A stretch of DNA of 64,000 nucleotides from Luidia sarsii (taxonomy: Eukaryota > Echinodermata > Asteroidea > Paxillosida > Luidiidae), in assembly GCA_949987565.1 (NCBI GenBank), contig OX465120.1, positions 4,177,927-4,241,926 on the forward strand, read 5' to 3'. Positions within the stretch are counted from its first letter, which is position 1; the number at the start of each line of letters is the position of its first letter. The position numbers and the translations under genes are program-made. Positions 12,101 through 20,234 of the stretch are shown here, piece after piece. The notes under the pieces are model-generated. The model was not told where the DNA came from, searched no databases, and saw only the letters and a program-made list of their open reading frames with translations.

Positions 12101-14700
12101 CCAGACCCATGGATGTCGTCTGCATTGCAATAGGTGGTTGAATTTGGATTAAGGTTTTTTTCCCCAGACGTTTATAGTGGGTGTATAAACTATAATCTTG
12201 CCGAAGTGGATTGCACGTACAGGTATTTCGAGAGGATTGTATTTTCCATGGGAATGATAAACCGAGCAGATAACACGTTTTCTCATTCCCTGAGAAAGTC
12301 ATAACCCGGGGAATTGGTGCGTCTTTTCACGGAGAATTACGTCGCCACAATCCAAACCATCATGCACTACAAGCCGCCATCACAGCACACAACTCACGGG
12401 ATAGCGAAATTTCACCTCTTTTTTCAGGAAATTTCGTCTTTTCGTGACATTTGCTTTTCCGCGTAATGTAGGCTATTTGCAAAGATTTTAAGTCAAACAG
12501 GGAAAAGAAAAACGGACTGGGAACTTTCAAACGAATTGATGAATTGGAAAAAGGAAACTTTGACTGGAACGGGACACGAACCCGCGACCTCTGGATCTAA
12601 CTAGTCTTTGGCGGGTGGTGGCGCCAGTCAGAAGCAATTCAACCATTAACTGCCGTGTATCTCCAGGGATCACACCCCCGCTTTCATTCAGATGCAAACA
12701 ACTAATCGTTGTAAACCTGGCTACGGCAGCTCGGGGGAGGGGTACAACAATTGGTTGTTTACATCTGAATGGAAGCGGGGTCGTGTGCGGTCCCTGGATA
12801 TTATAAGGCAGTTAATGGTTGAATTGCTTCTACTTTCTAGCTGGCGCCTCCACCACCACCCCGGCAAATAGTTGACTGTTGATAGGGAAGGCCACCATCT
12901 AAGGGCTGGATAGCACAGGTGAAAGAGCACTGATAAGTTAGTCCAAAGGTCTCGGGTTCAAGTCCCGGTCCAGTCAAAGCTATTTTCTTTTCCAATATTT
13001 CAATTTGGAAAACATTCTTCATACCTCCACCTTAAAAGGGTGGGAACATCATCAACCTAAATTAGACCACCATTGTGATGCGGACAATATCCACGGTCTG
13101 GCACGTACAGGTTTTTTTCTCTCCACAATTCATGATTTTGTGACGCATATGTGTCAACCAGGGGCCAATTTCATAGAGACGCTTAAGCGCCCAAACTCGC
13201 TTCAGCACAAAAATGTCTGGGATCACCTTGCCAACTTCACTTGTGTTTCATACTAATTAAAAAGAGTCGGATACAAGTCGAAAGTAATTGACATTACCCG
13301 GTACATCGCGGTGCGGTGCGGTTTGTAGTCCGGTTGAAATAGGGAAGACTTTTCCTGCTTAGCAGATTTTCAGAGGCAAAAAAGCGTCGCGATGTATGAC
13401 ACCTAACCACCGTGGCTAAGCTTTAAGTGCGCATGCGCGAAGCCAGGTTTTGCTGAGGCCTCCCCCATTCATTCATTAATTCATTCATTTTTCAGGTAGT
13501 TACAGGCACAAGCACGAAACAACCCTAACCCTAATCCTAATTCTATCAGTAACGCTAACCCAACCCGAACCCTAACTCTAACCGTAACCATAACCCTAAT
13601 CGTAGCGCCCTAAGCCTAACCTACGCTGGTTTACAAAACACGTCCTTGCATAGTCCCCACACAATTTACGAGGTACCAGCATGGCTCAACGACGGTGGTT
13701 AAGCGTTATAAATTATGTCGGTCCTGTTATATATCTCGTAACACCCTAAGCCTAACCTACGCTGGTTTACAAAACACGTCCTTGTATAGTCCCCACATAA
13801 TTTACGGGGTAACAGCATGGCTCAACGACGGTGCTTCAGCGTTATATGTCGGTCCTGTTATATATCTCGATTTTCACGCTTAAGCGACTCTATGAAATTG
13901 GGCCCCAGATGATTGTCAGTACGTTTGCTCTGTATTCACTTGGTCGGTGCCGACGTCACAGAATGGCATTCTGGTACCTGATTGGTCATCAAGTTCATTT
14001 TACAGCTTAATTAAACTTAAGGTGATATACAAAAATGTTGCAAACTGCTTACTGACTAAAATTACCAAAATGTAAATCTTAAAATTTAGCGGGCCTGACG
14101 TTTCGATCCTAGCAGGACCTTTCTCAAATTAAACTTCAATATTTTTTCTAGTAATAACTTAATGCAACTCAATCTGATGAATTTTCACTCATTCATGTGA
14201 CTATAATTTTTTTTTTAAGTGGACATTATTATGACCACTCCATATGAACACTTTTTTTAAGTGTCACTCCAGTTGAAGGGAGTGAGCCTTTCAAACTCAA
14301 CAGCTCCGACCAACAGAATATAGCAATAATTTTCTTTTACTCTTTTCTCCCAAAATGCCACATTTAGGCAGAAATGATTCAGTGCGAGGTTTCTACTATA
14401 ACCATCTTCAAACTGTATAAGTTTCATGTAAATCTATAAACATTTCTGTTTTTCGATCTTACCAATGTTGTGTAGGGGGCTTTAATTAAACAAACACAAA
14501 TCTTGCCGCGAAAGCATACAATAATTATTTTACTAATTCAAGCGAAGTGACTTACAGAAGATGAGGCAGGCCATGACGAGGAGGAAAAAGGTATCGACTT
14601 CGGAGCGGAGTGAGTGGAGGGAGTCCCAGAGAGAGTCCACCCCGTTCACGGCCATGCCTTCCAGCGGCTCGGCCGTGGCGTTCACGAAGCCTTCGGCCAT
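2677..14700 (-). CDS. Ammonium transporter, AMT/MEP/Rh superfamily; 11 exons, 513 aa
   Basis: Membrane channel-like protein expected to conduct ammonium/ammonia across the plasma membrane. Coding exons on the minus strand, in order: 14700-14556, 11300-11211, 10794-10567, 9724-9636, 9148-9014, 8105-7878, 6733-6595, 6325-6231, 4862-4736, 4153-3998, 2786-2677. Every junction has AG/GT sites, reading phases match throughout, and the sum is 1542 nt (513 codons plus stop). Family hallmarks: '[20 protein letters not shown]' at residues 50-69; the AMT signature starting DFAGSGVVH at 185; the two pore histidines at about H193 and H353 (the latter in VHLGGGLWG); and an aspartate eight residues before the first histidine, as in bacterial AmtB. 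Length is normal for an animal AMT. The start ATG has a G at -3 and +4. The acidic C-terminal tail (about 479-513) is lineage-specific as far as I can tell. Exons are GC-rich against AT-rich surroundings, and many introns carry tandem repeats. Family assignment is firm; the exact paralogue is not. Confidence 0.95.
3128..3955 (+). repeat. 6-bp G-rich minisatellite (GGGGAC / AGGCAC units)
   Basis: About 830 bp of hexamers, mostly GGGGAC, AGGGAC and AGGCAC, inside the last intron of the ammonium transporter gene. Because the period is a multiple of three and the units lack stops, the array is open in several frames (Val-Pro, Ser-Pro, Asp-Gly and Gly-Thr repeats). These frames are artefacts. Runs of four G every six bases could form G-quadruplexes on the plus strand, which is the template strand of the gene. 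Confidence 0.93.
3998..4153 (-). CDS. Ammonium transporter exon 10, start of cytoplasmic tail
   Basis: [20 protein letters not shown] is the conserved 'G.D...HGE.AY' motif that opens the cytosolic C-terminus in AMT proteins. The rest (to about residue 477) is less conserved. Acceptor cctatag, donor gtaagtt; phase 1 at both ends. Confidence 0.9.
4198..4376. mobile_element. 179-bp palindromic MITE, copy 1
   Basis: The ends are inverted: 'CTTGTCAAAAAAAGATCATC' on the left and 'GATGATCTTTTTGACAAG' on the right. Internally it has a diverged palindrome around CCGTCCGATG / CGGTCGGATG. A second copy of exactly the same length lies at 28165-28343 in the opposite orientation. It sits in ammonium transporter intron 9, about 45 bp upstream of the exon 10 acceptor. 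No clear target duplication could be read. Confidence 0.75.
4736..4862 (-). CDS. Ammonium transporter exon 9
   Basis: Last membrane helix: [20 protein letters not shown] followed by a leucine-rich stretch, ending RVSPEIEEK. Acceptor ccccag, donor gtagac. The acceptor side abuts the 1-kb polypurine tract. Confidence 0.9.
4873..5936 (+). repeat. 1-kb polypurine tract with tandem GAGAGAGGGGAAGAGG-type units
   Basis: Almost uninterrupted purines on the plus strand, built from irregular GA/GGGA units with occasional single T or C. It fills most of ammonium transporter intron 8. Open frames across it (Leu/Ser/Pro-rich one way, Arg/Glu-rich the other) are low-complexity artefacts. Confidence 0.92.
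6046..6205 (+). repeat. (GA)n / (GACAGA)n microsatellite
   Basis: A long perfect (AG)n run followed by GAGACAGA units, in ammonium transporter intron 8, ending about 25 bp before the exon 8 donor. Confidence 0.95.
6231..6325 (-). CDS. Ammonium transporter exon 8 with second pore histidine
   Basis: [16 protein letters not shown] carries the second pore histidine (about H353) and the family GG.WG motif. Acceptor cccccag, donor gtgagt. A (GA)n tract starts about 25 bp beyond the donor. Confidence 0.92.
6436..6530 (+). repeat. Dispersed repeat shared with 21720-21795
   Basis: A segment around 'GGCAGAACGAGGGAAGAAGC' plus 'GATACCTCT' recurs at about 21720-21795 in the same orientation. Both copies lie in introns of the transporter genes. 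Unclassified. Confidence 0.5.
6595..6733 (-). CDS. Ammonium transporter exon 7
   Basis: [20 protein letters not shown] and following residues to DDPLDAVA, the conserved 'ITA.C..V.P..A..IG' helix and DDP(L/A)DA loop. Acceptor tttgaag, donor gtatat; ends in phase 1. Confidence 0.93.
7187..7404. repeat. Palindromic MITE-like repeat, copy B
   Basis: Same element as 1298-1513: left half 'CACGTGACGTATAGTGGGTA' and 'CATCTCATTTGGTA', right half 'CACCAAATGAGAGGCAAAAA' and 'CCCACTATAAGTCACGTG', with outer end 'GGTCGCGCAATCGG'. It lies in ammonium transporter intron 6. Confidence 0.65.
7426..7866 (+). repeat. (TGAC)n array with GATTT interruptions
   Basis: Tetranucleotide TGAC/GACT repeats broken at fairly regular intervals by 'GATTTCACTGAC' or 'GATTTTACTGAC'. 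This gives a higher-order pattern of roughly 30-45 bp. It fills the donor side of ammonium transporter intron 6 and touches the exon 6 donor. Confidence 0.95.
7878..8105 (-). CDS. Ammonium transporter exon 6
   Basis: 76 codons from [20 protein letters not shown] to [10 protein letters not shown]. The two blocks 'LGWFGFNGGS'-like and 'NGGLTG' are conserved AMT helix motifs. Acceptor tggccag, donor gtcagt (a weaker donor). The donor runs straight into a (TGAC)n array. Confidence 0.93.
8222..8330. repeat. Head-to-head pair of 'CCTGACGTTTCG' repeats
   Basis: 'GGCCTGACGTTTCGCTCC' at about 8239 and its complement 'GGATCGAAACGTCAGGCC' at about 8306 flank 'GGCAAAGCTGCC'. They form one inverted pair of the window-wide family better preserved at 14020, 23245, 24900 and 27170. 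Confidence 0.6.
8490..8710 (+). repeat. 12-bp minisatellite CTCATTGTCACC
   Basis: About eighteen near-perfect copies of the 12-mer (variants with CTTC, CCTC or CGTC), with degenerate flanks to about 8800. It lies in ammonium transporter intron 5. The period divides by three, so several frames are open; none is coding. Confidence 0.93.
9014..9148 (-). CDS. Ammonium transporter exon 5 with family signature
   Basis: 45 codons starting [20 protein letters not shown], the ammonium transporter signature, including the conserved aspartate (about D185) and the first pore histidine (about H193). Acceptor attgcag, donor gtgagt; phase 0 at both ends. Confidence 0.95.
9290..9600 (+). repeat. Pyrimidine-rich low-complexity tract
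   Basis: C/T-rich sequence with CCATCCA and TCCCTCC units in ammonium transporter intron 4, ending about 35 bp before the exon 4 donor. No regular period is visible. Confidence 0.7.
9636..9724 (-). CDS. Ammonium transporter exon 4
   Basis: Encodes [18 protein letters not shown] and following residues to GIDGIAYQ. This is the family's 'YPVV.HW.W..GWL' segment before the signature. Acceptor ggtcag, donor gtaaat; ends in phase 0. Confidence 0.92.
10040..10557 (+). repeat. 31-bp minisatellite GGTTGGGTCGGAACGGGGTC...
   Basis: Around sixteen copies of a 31-bp unit beginning GGTTGGGTCGGAACGGGGTC, varying mainly in the last 11 bases (GGCTCGACTCG, GTGTCCACTCG and others). One shortened copy is near 10465. 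It lies in ammonium transporter intron 3 and ends about 10 bp from the exon 3 donor. G-runs suggest quadruplex potential. Confidence 0.94.
10567..10794 (-). CDS. Ammonium transporter exon 3
   Basis: 76 residues covering two to three membrane helices, from [17 protein letters not shown] to the [17 protein letters not shown] motif typical of AMT proteins. Acceptor ctacag, donor gtaagg. A 31-bp minisatellite begins about 10 bp past the donor. Confidence 0.94.
11083..11152. repeat. Dispersed repeat shared with 41050-41113
   Basis: 'TTCCACGGGTCAACAGAGAG' and 'TGTCACTGAATGGGAT' here appear as reverse complement at 41050-41113 ('CCGTGGAACG', 'CATTCAGTGACACC'). Unclassified repeat in ammonium transporter intron 2. 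Confidence 0.5.
11211..11300 (-). CDS. Ammonium transporter exon 2
   Basis: Encodes the family block [20 protein letters not shown] and following residues to ILIKNVLDV, one of the most conserved stretches of AMT proteins. Acceptor tcctgcccag, donor gtaagtcg; phase 1 at both ends. Confidence 0.93.
11504..11881. mobile_element. CACTA-ended MITE, copy A (378 bp)
   Basis: The termini are CACTATGAACATCTAAACCG and its complement ending TGTTCATAGTG. A 3-bp CGA flanks both ends (11501-11503 and 11882-11884), as expected for a target duplication. The subterminal 'GTGAAAA...TGTCATTT' is also inverted, so the element is largely palindromic. There is no coding capacity. CACTA termini plus 3-bp duplications are hallmarks of the CACTA/EnSpm (CMC) superfamily. 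It lies in ammonium transporter intron 1. Copies B and C are at 34239 and 38076. Confidence 0.8.
12533..13003. repeat. Large fold-back element with tRNA-like B-box in each arm
   Basis: Left arm (about 12533-12720) and right arm (about 12740-13003) are inverted copies. Examples are 'GCAATTCAACCATTAACTGC' with 'GCAGTTAATGGTTGAATTGC', and 'GACTGGAACGGGACACGAAC' with 'GGTTCAAGTCCCGGTCCAGTC'. The outer parts look like the 3' half of a tRNA (GGTTCGTGTCC / GGTTCAAGTCC). A related inverted pair occurs at 27491-28508. It lies in ammonium transporter intron 1. Confidence 0.7.
13161..13905. mobile_element. 745-bp inverted-repeat element carrying telomere-like DNA
   Basis: The ends are 'GGGGCCAATTTCATAGAGAC' then GCTTAAGCG on the left, and CGCTTAAGCGACTCTATGAAATTGGGCCCC on the right (inverted). 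A 3-bp CAG on each side is a possible target duplication. The interior holds a run of degenerate CCCTAA/CCTAAC motifs (about 13520-13640) and a tandem duplication of about 134 bp (13607-13742 and 13741-13869). No transposase is seen. It lies in ammonium transporter intron 1. Confidence 0.65.
13520..13640 (+). repeat. Degenerate interstitial (CCCTAA)n
   Basis: Repeated AACCCTAA, AACCCTAATC, AACTCTAACC and CTAAGCCTAACC motifs resemble the metazoan telomere repeat (TTAGGG on the other strand) with many substitutions. It lies inside the inverted-repeat element 13161-13905. Confidence 0.75.
14020..14130 (+). repeat. 'CCTGACGTTTCGATCC' family repeat
   Basis: A well-preserved copy reads GATATACAAAAATGTTGCAA, ACTGCTTACTGACTAAAATT, then 'GGGCCTGACGTTTCGATCC' and TAGCAGGACCTTTCTCAA. 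The same order recurs inverted at 23245-23375, 24950-25072 and 27270-27405, with partial copies at about 6760, 8225, 15780, 28570, 38740, 41930 and 42690. It is an abundant dispersed family of unknown class. Confidence 0.7.
14556..14700 (-). CDS. Ammonium transporter exon 1
   Basis: Residues 1-48 plus one base. It begins [15 protein letters not shown] and ends in the start of the first membrane helix ([13 protein letters not shown]). The donor is CTTCT|gtaagtc. The extracellular N-terminus has an N-glycosylation-type NAT. It is separated from exon 2 by the longest intron of the gene (3.25 kb). Confidence 0.85.
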
Positions 14701-14793
14701 CTCGCGCCCTAGTTCGCGGGGGTCTTTCTTGAATCTTGAATTTGCTATCCAGGAGTTCTATAAACTCGAATGAAAAAGGCGCACGTGACCGGG

Positions 14794-14913
14794 GAGACTT
14801 CGAGAGACACGAGTCTTGTCCCGACAAACATCAGTTCCCGAATGTAAAGGGAAGAGACTTCGAGAGACACAAGTCTTGTCCCGACAAACATCAGTTCCCG
14901 AATGTGGAGGGAA
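14794..14913 (+). repeat. 60-bp tandem duplication just upstream of the ammonium transporter start
   Basis: Two 60-bp units (14794-14853, 14854-14913) beginning GAGACTTCGAGAGACACRAG and containing 'ATCAGTTCCCGAATGT' differ at only a few bases. The first unit ends about 95 bp upstream of the exon 1 ATG. It lies in the likely promoter or 5' UTR, so it could duplicate a regulatory site; that is inference. Confidence 0.8.
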
Positions 14914-16155
14914 ATTTGCCGGGAAAAAAACAAAACAACAGAAGTCTGGCAAGTCGGGACGAACAATAGTTAATAGAGAAGCTGGAAATGTTTTTTTTTT
15001 GCCCACAAAGGTTTTTGAAAACAACTGGGACGTTTCATTCTCGTCTGCGGGTAAGATCTGGTGAGACGGAGGGACTGATAGGTGAGAGTTAATAGTGGTA
15101 CGCCTGCATGCACGGTGTGCTAGCTTACAACGAAAGAAACTATCAATGAAAGAAACTATCGATTGTTGAAGAGGCGCGTGCGGGTGTACGGCGTGCGTCG
15201 CCAAACACGGGTTAGCCGCGTGGGGGATTAAACCGGACCGGGGTCACTCACCTCGGGCGTGAATGGACCAGTCCCGGTGTCATGACACACGTGCGTGGCA
15301 TCGTCGTGGGAGCAGAGGCGTGTATCCGCCGGGTTGAGCGTGCTCCTATTGTTCACCCGGATCCCTCCCGAAAAAACGCGGGCACTTTTGCGTGTCCCCT
15401 TCCCGCACCAACAAAACCCCACCAAGAGAGCAACTGGATTCCATTCTCACCGCTCAAAAGTAACAGCGGGTTGAGCTAGTATTCCTCTTACATACATCTT
15501 CCCAATGTAGCACTCCTGACGTTTCGATGGCAGCAGGATCTTCCTTCACTCACTATCGGAGGGTAATCCCAACTGGGATTGAAGCTTAATTGCTGGGCTG
15601 TTTTTCGGTGTTTGAGTATAGACCTACTGTATAATTACTCATTATATATAAATGCCTCATTATATATAGTTACTCATTATATACAAATTTTAATATTTTT
15701 GTTTAAAAAAATTAAGATTATATACAATACGTATTTTATAGTTATATGCTGCACATGAAGTTAATACATGAAGTTAAAATACTGTTGCAAACTGCTCACT
15801 GACTATTATTTATAATTACCTGCAAACATCAATCTCCAAGTCAACAGTTAGAGGGACTGACGTTTCGAACCTAGCAGGAACTTTCTCTACTATTTTGGAA
15901 TGACAACCGCTGGAAAAAGCCCCCCCCTACCACCTCCTCACCACGGGTACCGGTACATTAAACCGGAGGTCTCGGGTTCAACCCCCCAGTTCAATTTGCC
16001 TCGTCATTGCTTCAAAATACTTCAAACAAAAGAAAGTACTCTCATGTTTTAATAAGCAAATGAACAGAATAAACGAAACAAAAGGACACGCGTGCACCAG
16101 GTCATGGTATCATTGATTTCTTCCTGCCCATTCTCTGAGCTGAAATGATAACAAT

Positions 16156-16186
16156 AATAATAATAATAATAACTGCAACAATGATA
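16156..16186 (+). repeat. (TAA)n microsatellite
   Basis: A short run of AATAATAAT units just outside the left end of the inverted-repeat element at 16228. Confidence 0.8.
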
Positions 16187-16227
16187 ATTGTGTAAATAAT
16201 ATCTAGATCTATACAATATGCAAATAT

Positions 16228-16694
16228 GTGACCCGGCACAGCGACATGAGGAATATCCCACCAAAACACTTTTCGAGTAAACCTCGCCTGAAGTCAAAGT
16301 ATCTTCTCAATTCCATAAAAAAAAAAAAAATGTTTTTCTGTATTTTCGGAAAGTTTATGTATTGGAGGATATTATGTCCAAAGGATATTTCCGAAATCCG
16401 TCTCTAAATGTTGAAAAACGAGGATTTCGGGGGAGTGTTTGTGAACTGTTTTCATGAAAAATGTAAAGTTCCTCCTTTTTTGAATGGCCGCTTTCGAGGA
16501 GTTAGAATGGCGCTGCTATAATGTGTCTGGTACCAAACGAACAAGCGTACAAGTCCCCTTGTACTATTTGCAACAAAGTTCACACGGAAATAATTTTGAT
16601 ATCGTTTGAAAGCTAATGGTATACTCTTTCACATCATTAGAAAATCTCAAAATCTCAAAAGTGGGGGTTATTCTTCATTATGCTGTGCCCGGTC
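16228..16694 (+). mobile_element. 'GTGACCCGGCACAGC' inverted-repeat element, copy 1 (467 bp)
   Basis: Starts GTGACCCGGCACAGCGACAT and ends GCTGTGCCCGGTC. The interior has TATCCCACCAAAACACTTTT and an inner 'CGCTTTCGAGGAGTTAGAAT'. Copy 2 is at 29185-29657 (opposite orientation); a copy lacking its outer ends is at 43773-44144. No open frame of note. Target duplication unclear. Confidence 0.75.
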
Positions 16695-19172
16695 AAATAT
16701 CTTTCTGAACAATTTAACGCAAAATTTTCAATTAACAATTTTCCGTTAAGCAATCCCAACAAAGCCTACTATTAAATCGGAATTCGATTTGAAGATTGGT
16801 TTCATAAAATCCTTTTTTATAAAACTTTAATTCTTATTTTAAAATTTCAACCAAAAAATGAGTAATCAACCCAAAAAACAAAATGCAGACTGGCCTGTCA
16901 CTGAATCCAAAGAACCAAATCCGCACCTCATAATAAAACACGTAGAGGGCCCGCACGTCCTCTCCGTAGGCCCAAAGGCAAATGATTGATTCTGGCCTCG
17001 AATTATACCTCCTGCTGCAGTATCAAAATTTTAGACCCTCTACATTTCTAAAAATAAATAAATATAACTTTCTAAGGGACTAGAGTATCCTTCGTTTTTC
17101 AAGTTACTTTCGTAACTTTCTATTCAATATTATCGCTCCTCTAATTTATTTTTTAATATTTCTTTTTTCGTTTTCATTATTCGGTCTCATCGTCTTGTTT
17201 GTGTTCTCTTATCTGTTTGTTCCTGTATTTACGTCTAATTTGTCTGCCAAGGCTGTTCTCTATAAGCCTTGGCTTATATGAACAGACACTATACTTCCCA
17301 CCTTCTTTTATTTAAGTTCTTTATAATTATAATCAAATTAATTTGTGTTTAACATTTCGTTATATTGTTATTATATATATAGTTATTTAATTCACGTTAT
17401 CCATTCTGATGTGTATGCTTGTGGAAGTATGGAAATAAATGTAATTATTGAGTTGAATTGAATATATATTATAATTGAACGCAAGGACTGAAATCGCAAA
17501 ATATCTAACAATAAATGAGTTTATTCTAACGATCTGATTTAACGCGGGCCTCTAGCTACTGTCGTTGCTAGATGTTTTGTAATGTGCACAGATCGATCGC
17601 GAACCACTGCAGTTACCTCTTAGCAGCAGTCTTATGCCGCGTTTCCATTGAACTTTGAAACAAATGGAACATTGAACCCAGACGATGGTTACTTTCAAAA
17701 TCTGAACGCGCCGTTCCCATCTATACTTTTCAACCCAGACGGCGGTTGAGGTTACCGAACTGGCAATATACTGGCTCGCGTGGAAAATTACTGAGATTTC
17801 ATATAGTGGCCTAATGCCCTCGTAACAAAACTACCTCCGTCTGGCATCGATCAGAAAAGCGTGCAATTTCTAGAGTGCGGCGGGTATAGAATTACCATGC
17901 GCCGCACACGTGTTGTTGTATTGCGCTTCGATCCACAGGCTGACGTTTAAAGGAGTGTTTGCGTTTGTGTCATGACGAGTTGTGCATTTCCACTGGACTA
18001 ATCGACACGGTAGAATTACCTGGTAATTACCTTTCTTTTGGGCAGAGAATGCCCGGAGACTTAGCCATTGAACTGGGTTAATATGAGCGAGAGGGAACTC
18101 CAATGGACTTCGCTGGACTTGAAGGTCAACTGCAATGCATTTTGGTGTTTTTTTTTTTCATTTCAAATACTACTGTGGTGTTCGAAAAAATGCATTAATG
18201 CAATTGTTTTTCTTCGAATTTTCAACTTTGGGAAAGAGGGTAAGGGATCGCGCAGCCCCCCCCCCCCTCCCTCTCGTGGATCATGTCCCTGGTGACGTAA
18301 TGAGTAGACAACCCGGTCCATTACTCGTTTCGGAGAAGTGCACATTTTTTCAAGAGAACCAAATTTCATGAGTAAATATTGCCGAATTCGTTGATTTGAC
18401 ACGCCTGCAAGATTCGTTGTTGAAGATTGCAGCAATTGAATGAACGTGTAATTATAACATGACGATCCTAGGATAAGCCACATTTGAACGTCAATAATCA
18501 GTCTGACACAATCCATTGCAAAGTGTCAATTTCGAAGCTTGCTTTCACGGGCTCTTCAGAGCATTCGGGCTCACATAATTATGTACGGTGTATGTTTTTA
18601 CACCGCGTTCCGCTCTGTTGCTATCGGAGGACTATTTTCAGATTCCATCGACTGAGATTTCATCGAATTCTATAGAAACATCCGGTAGCAATACATCTCT
18701 TCCAACCACGTGTTCATGTCCCCCCCAAAAAAAAAACCCTGCATTGCCTACTAAAGGTATCAGAGAAATACTCCGAATGGGAGAGCATAAAGGCTTCAAA
18801 TCGGGCGAAAACCTGAACCTGTACTTTTCAGACTTCGATCGTAACGGAGACGAATCCGGAGCCCGAGTCTGATCCGGTGATTCGTAAAAGGACCTAGTAT
18901 GGGGCTGTCCATTACTGCGGATGGAGTTAACGTTAGTCCGTATAGAAAGGTCTCTGCCTCATACGCATACATAATGTCATCGTCACAGCCTTCGTCTCTC
19001 CGAGTCCGAATGAATAATCTAAATGGCATCCGCTCCAATCCGGAAGTGAGACGTACAGGACTCCGCCCTCACGCAGCGTTCACCTCAGTGGCACCCCTCT
19101 CCCTCCTTACGCATTGTTTCGGCATCCGATCCGACACATCCGCAGATGCGTGTCTCTCGTCTCTCCCTCCTC

Positions 19173-19291
19173 TTATTGTCGATTCTTTTGACGCACGTAG
19201 TTGATAAGGTTGGCCAAGAAGGTCAGAAACATTGTACCGCTGAAGAACAGAAAGGTGGACTTGAAGCTGTCGGTCGTATCGTATAGAACGC
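19173..19291 (-). CDS. SLC16-like transporter exon 4, terminal exon
   Basis: VLYDTTDSFKSTFLFFSGTM and LTFLANLINYVRQKNRQ, then TAA: the last helix and a very short tail. Acceptor ctttgacag in phase with exon 3. The D..DSF...F...G pattern is typical of MCT helix 12 entry. Confidence 0.92.
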
Positions 19292-20189
19292 CTGTCAAAG
19301 AAGCAACCATTTTTGTCATCACTTTACGACAAAACGAACTCGGTGAAGTAAAACGAGGATGTAATAGGTGTTATACTGAGTGTTGGTTACTGGGTACAGA
19401 GTAGAATATGTATGATGTGCATGGATTGAGGAGGGGAAGGGGGAGGCAGGGATGCAGGGAGGTAGCGAGAGAAGCAGGGAGGCAGGGTGGGAGGGAGGGA
19501 GGGAGGGGCCAGGGTGGGAGGGAGACAGGGAGGCAGGGAAGGAGGGAGGCCGGCAGGCAGGGAGGCGGGGAGGCAGGAAGGCAGGGAGGCAGGTCGGGAG
19601 GGAGGCAGGGAGGCAGGGAAGGAGGGAGGCCGGCAGGCAGGGAGGCGGGGAGGCAGGAAGGAAGGGAGGCAGGTCGGGAGGGAGGCAGGGAGGCAGGTCG
19701 GGAGGGAGGTAGGGAGGCAGGGATGGAGGCAGGCAGGGAGGCAGGGAAGGAGGCAGGCAGGCAGGGAGGCATGTCGAGAGGGAGGCAGGGAGGCAGGTCA
19801 TGAAGGGAGCAGGGAGGCAGGTCGGGAGGGAGGCAGGGAGGCAGGGTTGGAGGGAGGCAGGGAGGCAGGGAAGGAGGCAGGCAGGCAGGGAGGCATGTCG
19901 GGAGGGAGGCAGGGAGGCAGGTCGTGAAGGGAGCAGGGAGGCAGGTTGGGAGGGAGGCAGGGAGGCAGGGTTGGAGGGAGGCAGGGAGGCAGGGAAGGAG
20001 GCAGGCAGGCAGGGAGGCATGTCGGGAGGGAGGCAGGGAGGTAGGTCGTGAAGGGAGCAGGGAGGCAGGTCGGGAGGGAGGCAGGGAGGCAGGGTTGGAG
20101 GGAGGCAGAGTTGGAGGGAGGCAGGGAAGGAGGGAGGTAGACAGGGAGGCAGGCAGGGAGGCAGGCAGGGAGGCAAGCAGGGAGGCAAG

Positions 20190-20234
<45 letters not shown>

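Larger units (their letters stand above)
14914..19172. other. Intergenic between the two transporter genes
   Basis: Holds the presumed promoter of the ammonium transporter gene, a tRNA-like B-box fragment near 15960-16000 ('GGTCTCGGGTTCAACCCCCC'), a 467-bp inverted-repeat element (16228-16694) and AT-rich DNA. A donor-like CGAG|gtgagt on the minus strand at 15253 could end a 5' UTR exon of the ammonium transporter gene; this is unproven. 17040-17460 resembles a non-LTR 3' tail, ending in AATAAATG and TTGAATTGAAT. No coding exon was supported in 15.3-19.17 kb. Confidence 0.5.

Noticed and set aside
13695..13883. Short frame inside the telomere-like element
   Set aside because: It lies across a tandem duplication in a non-coding inverted-repeat element and has no domain.
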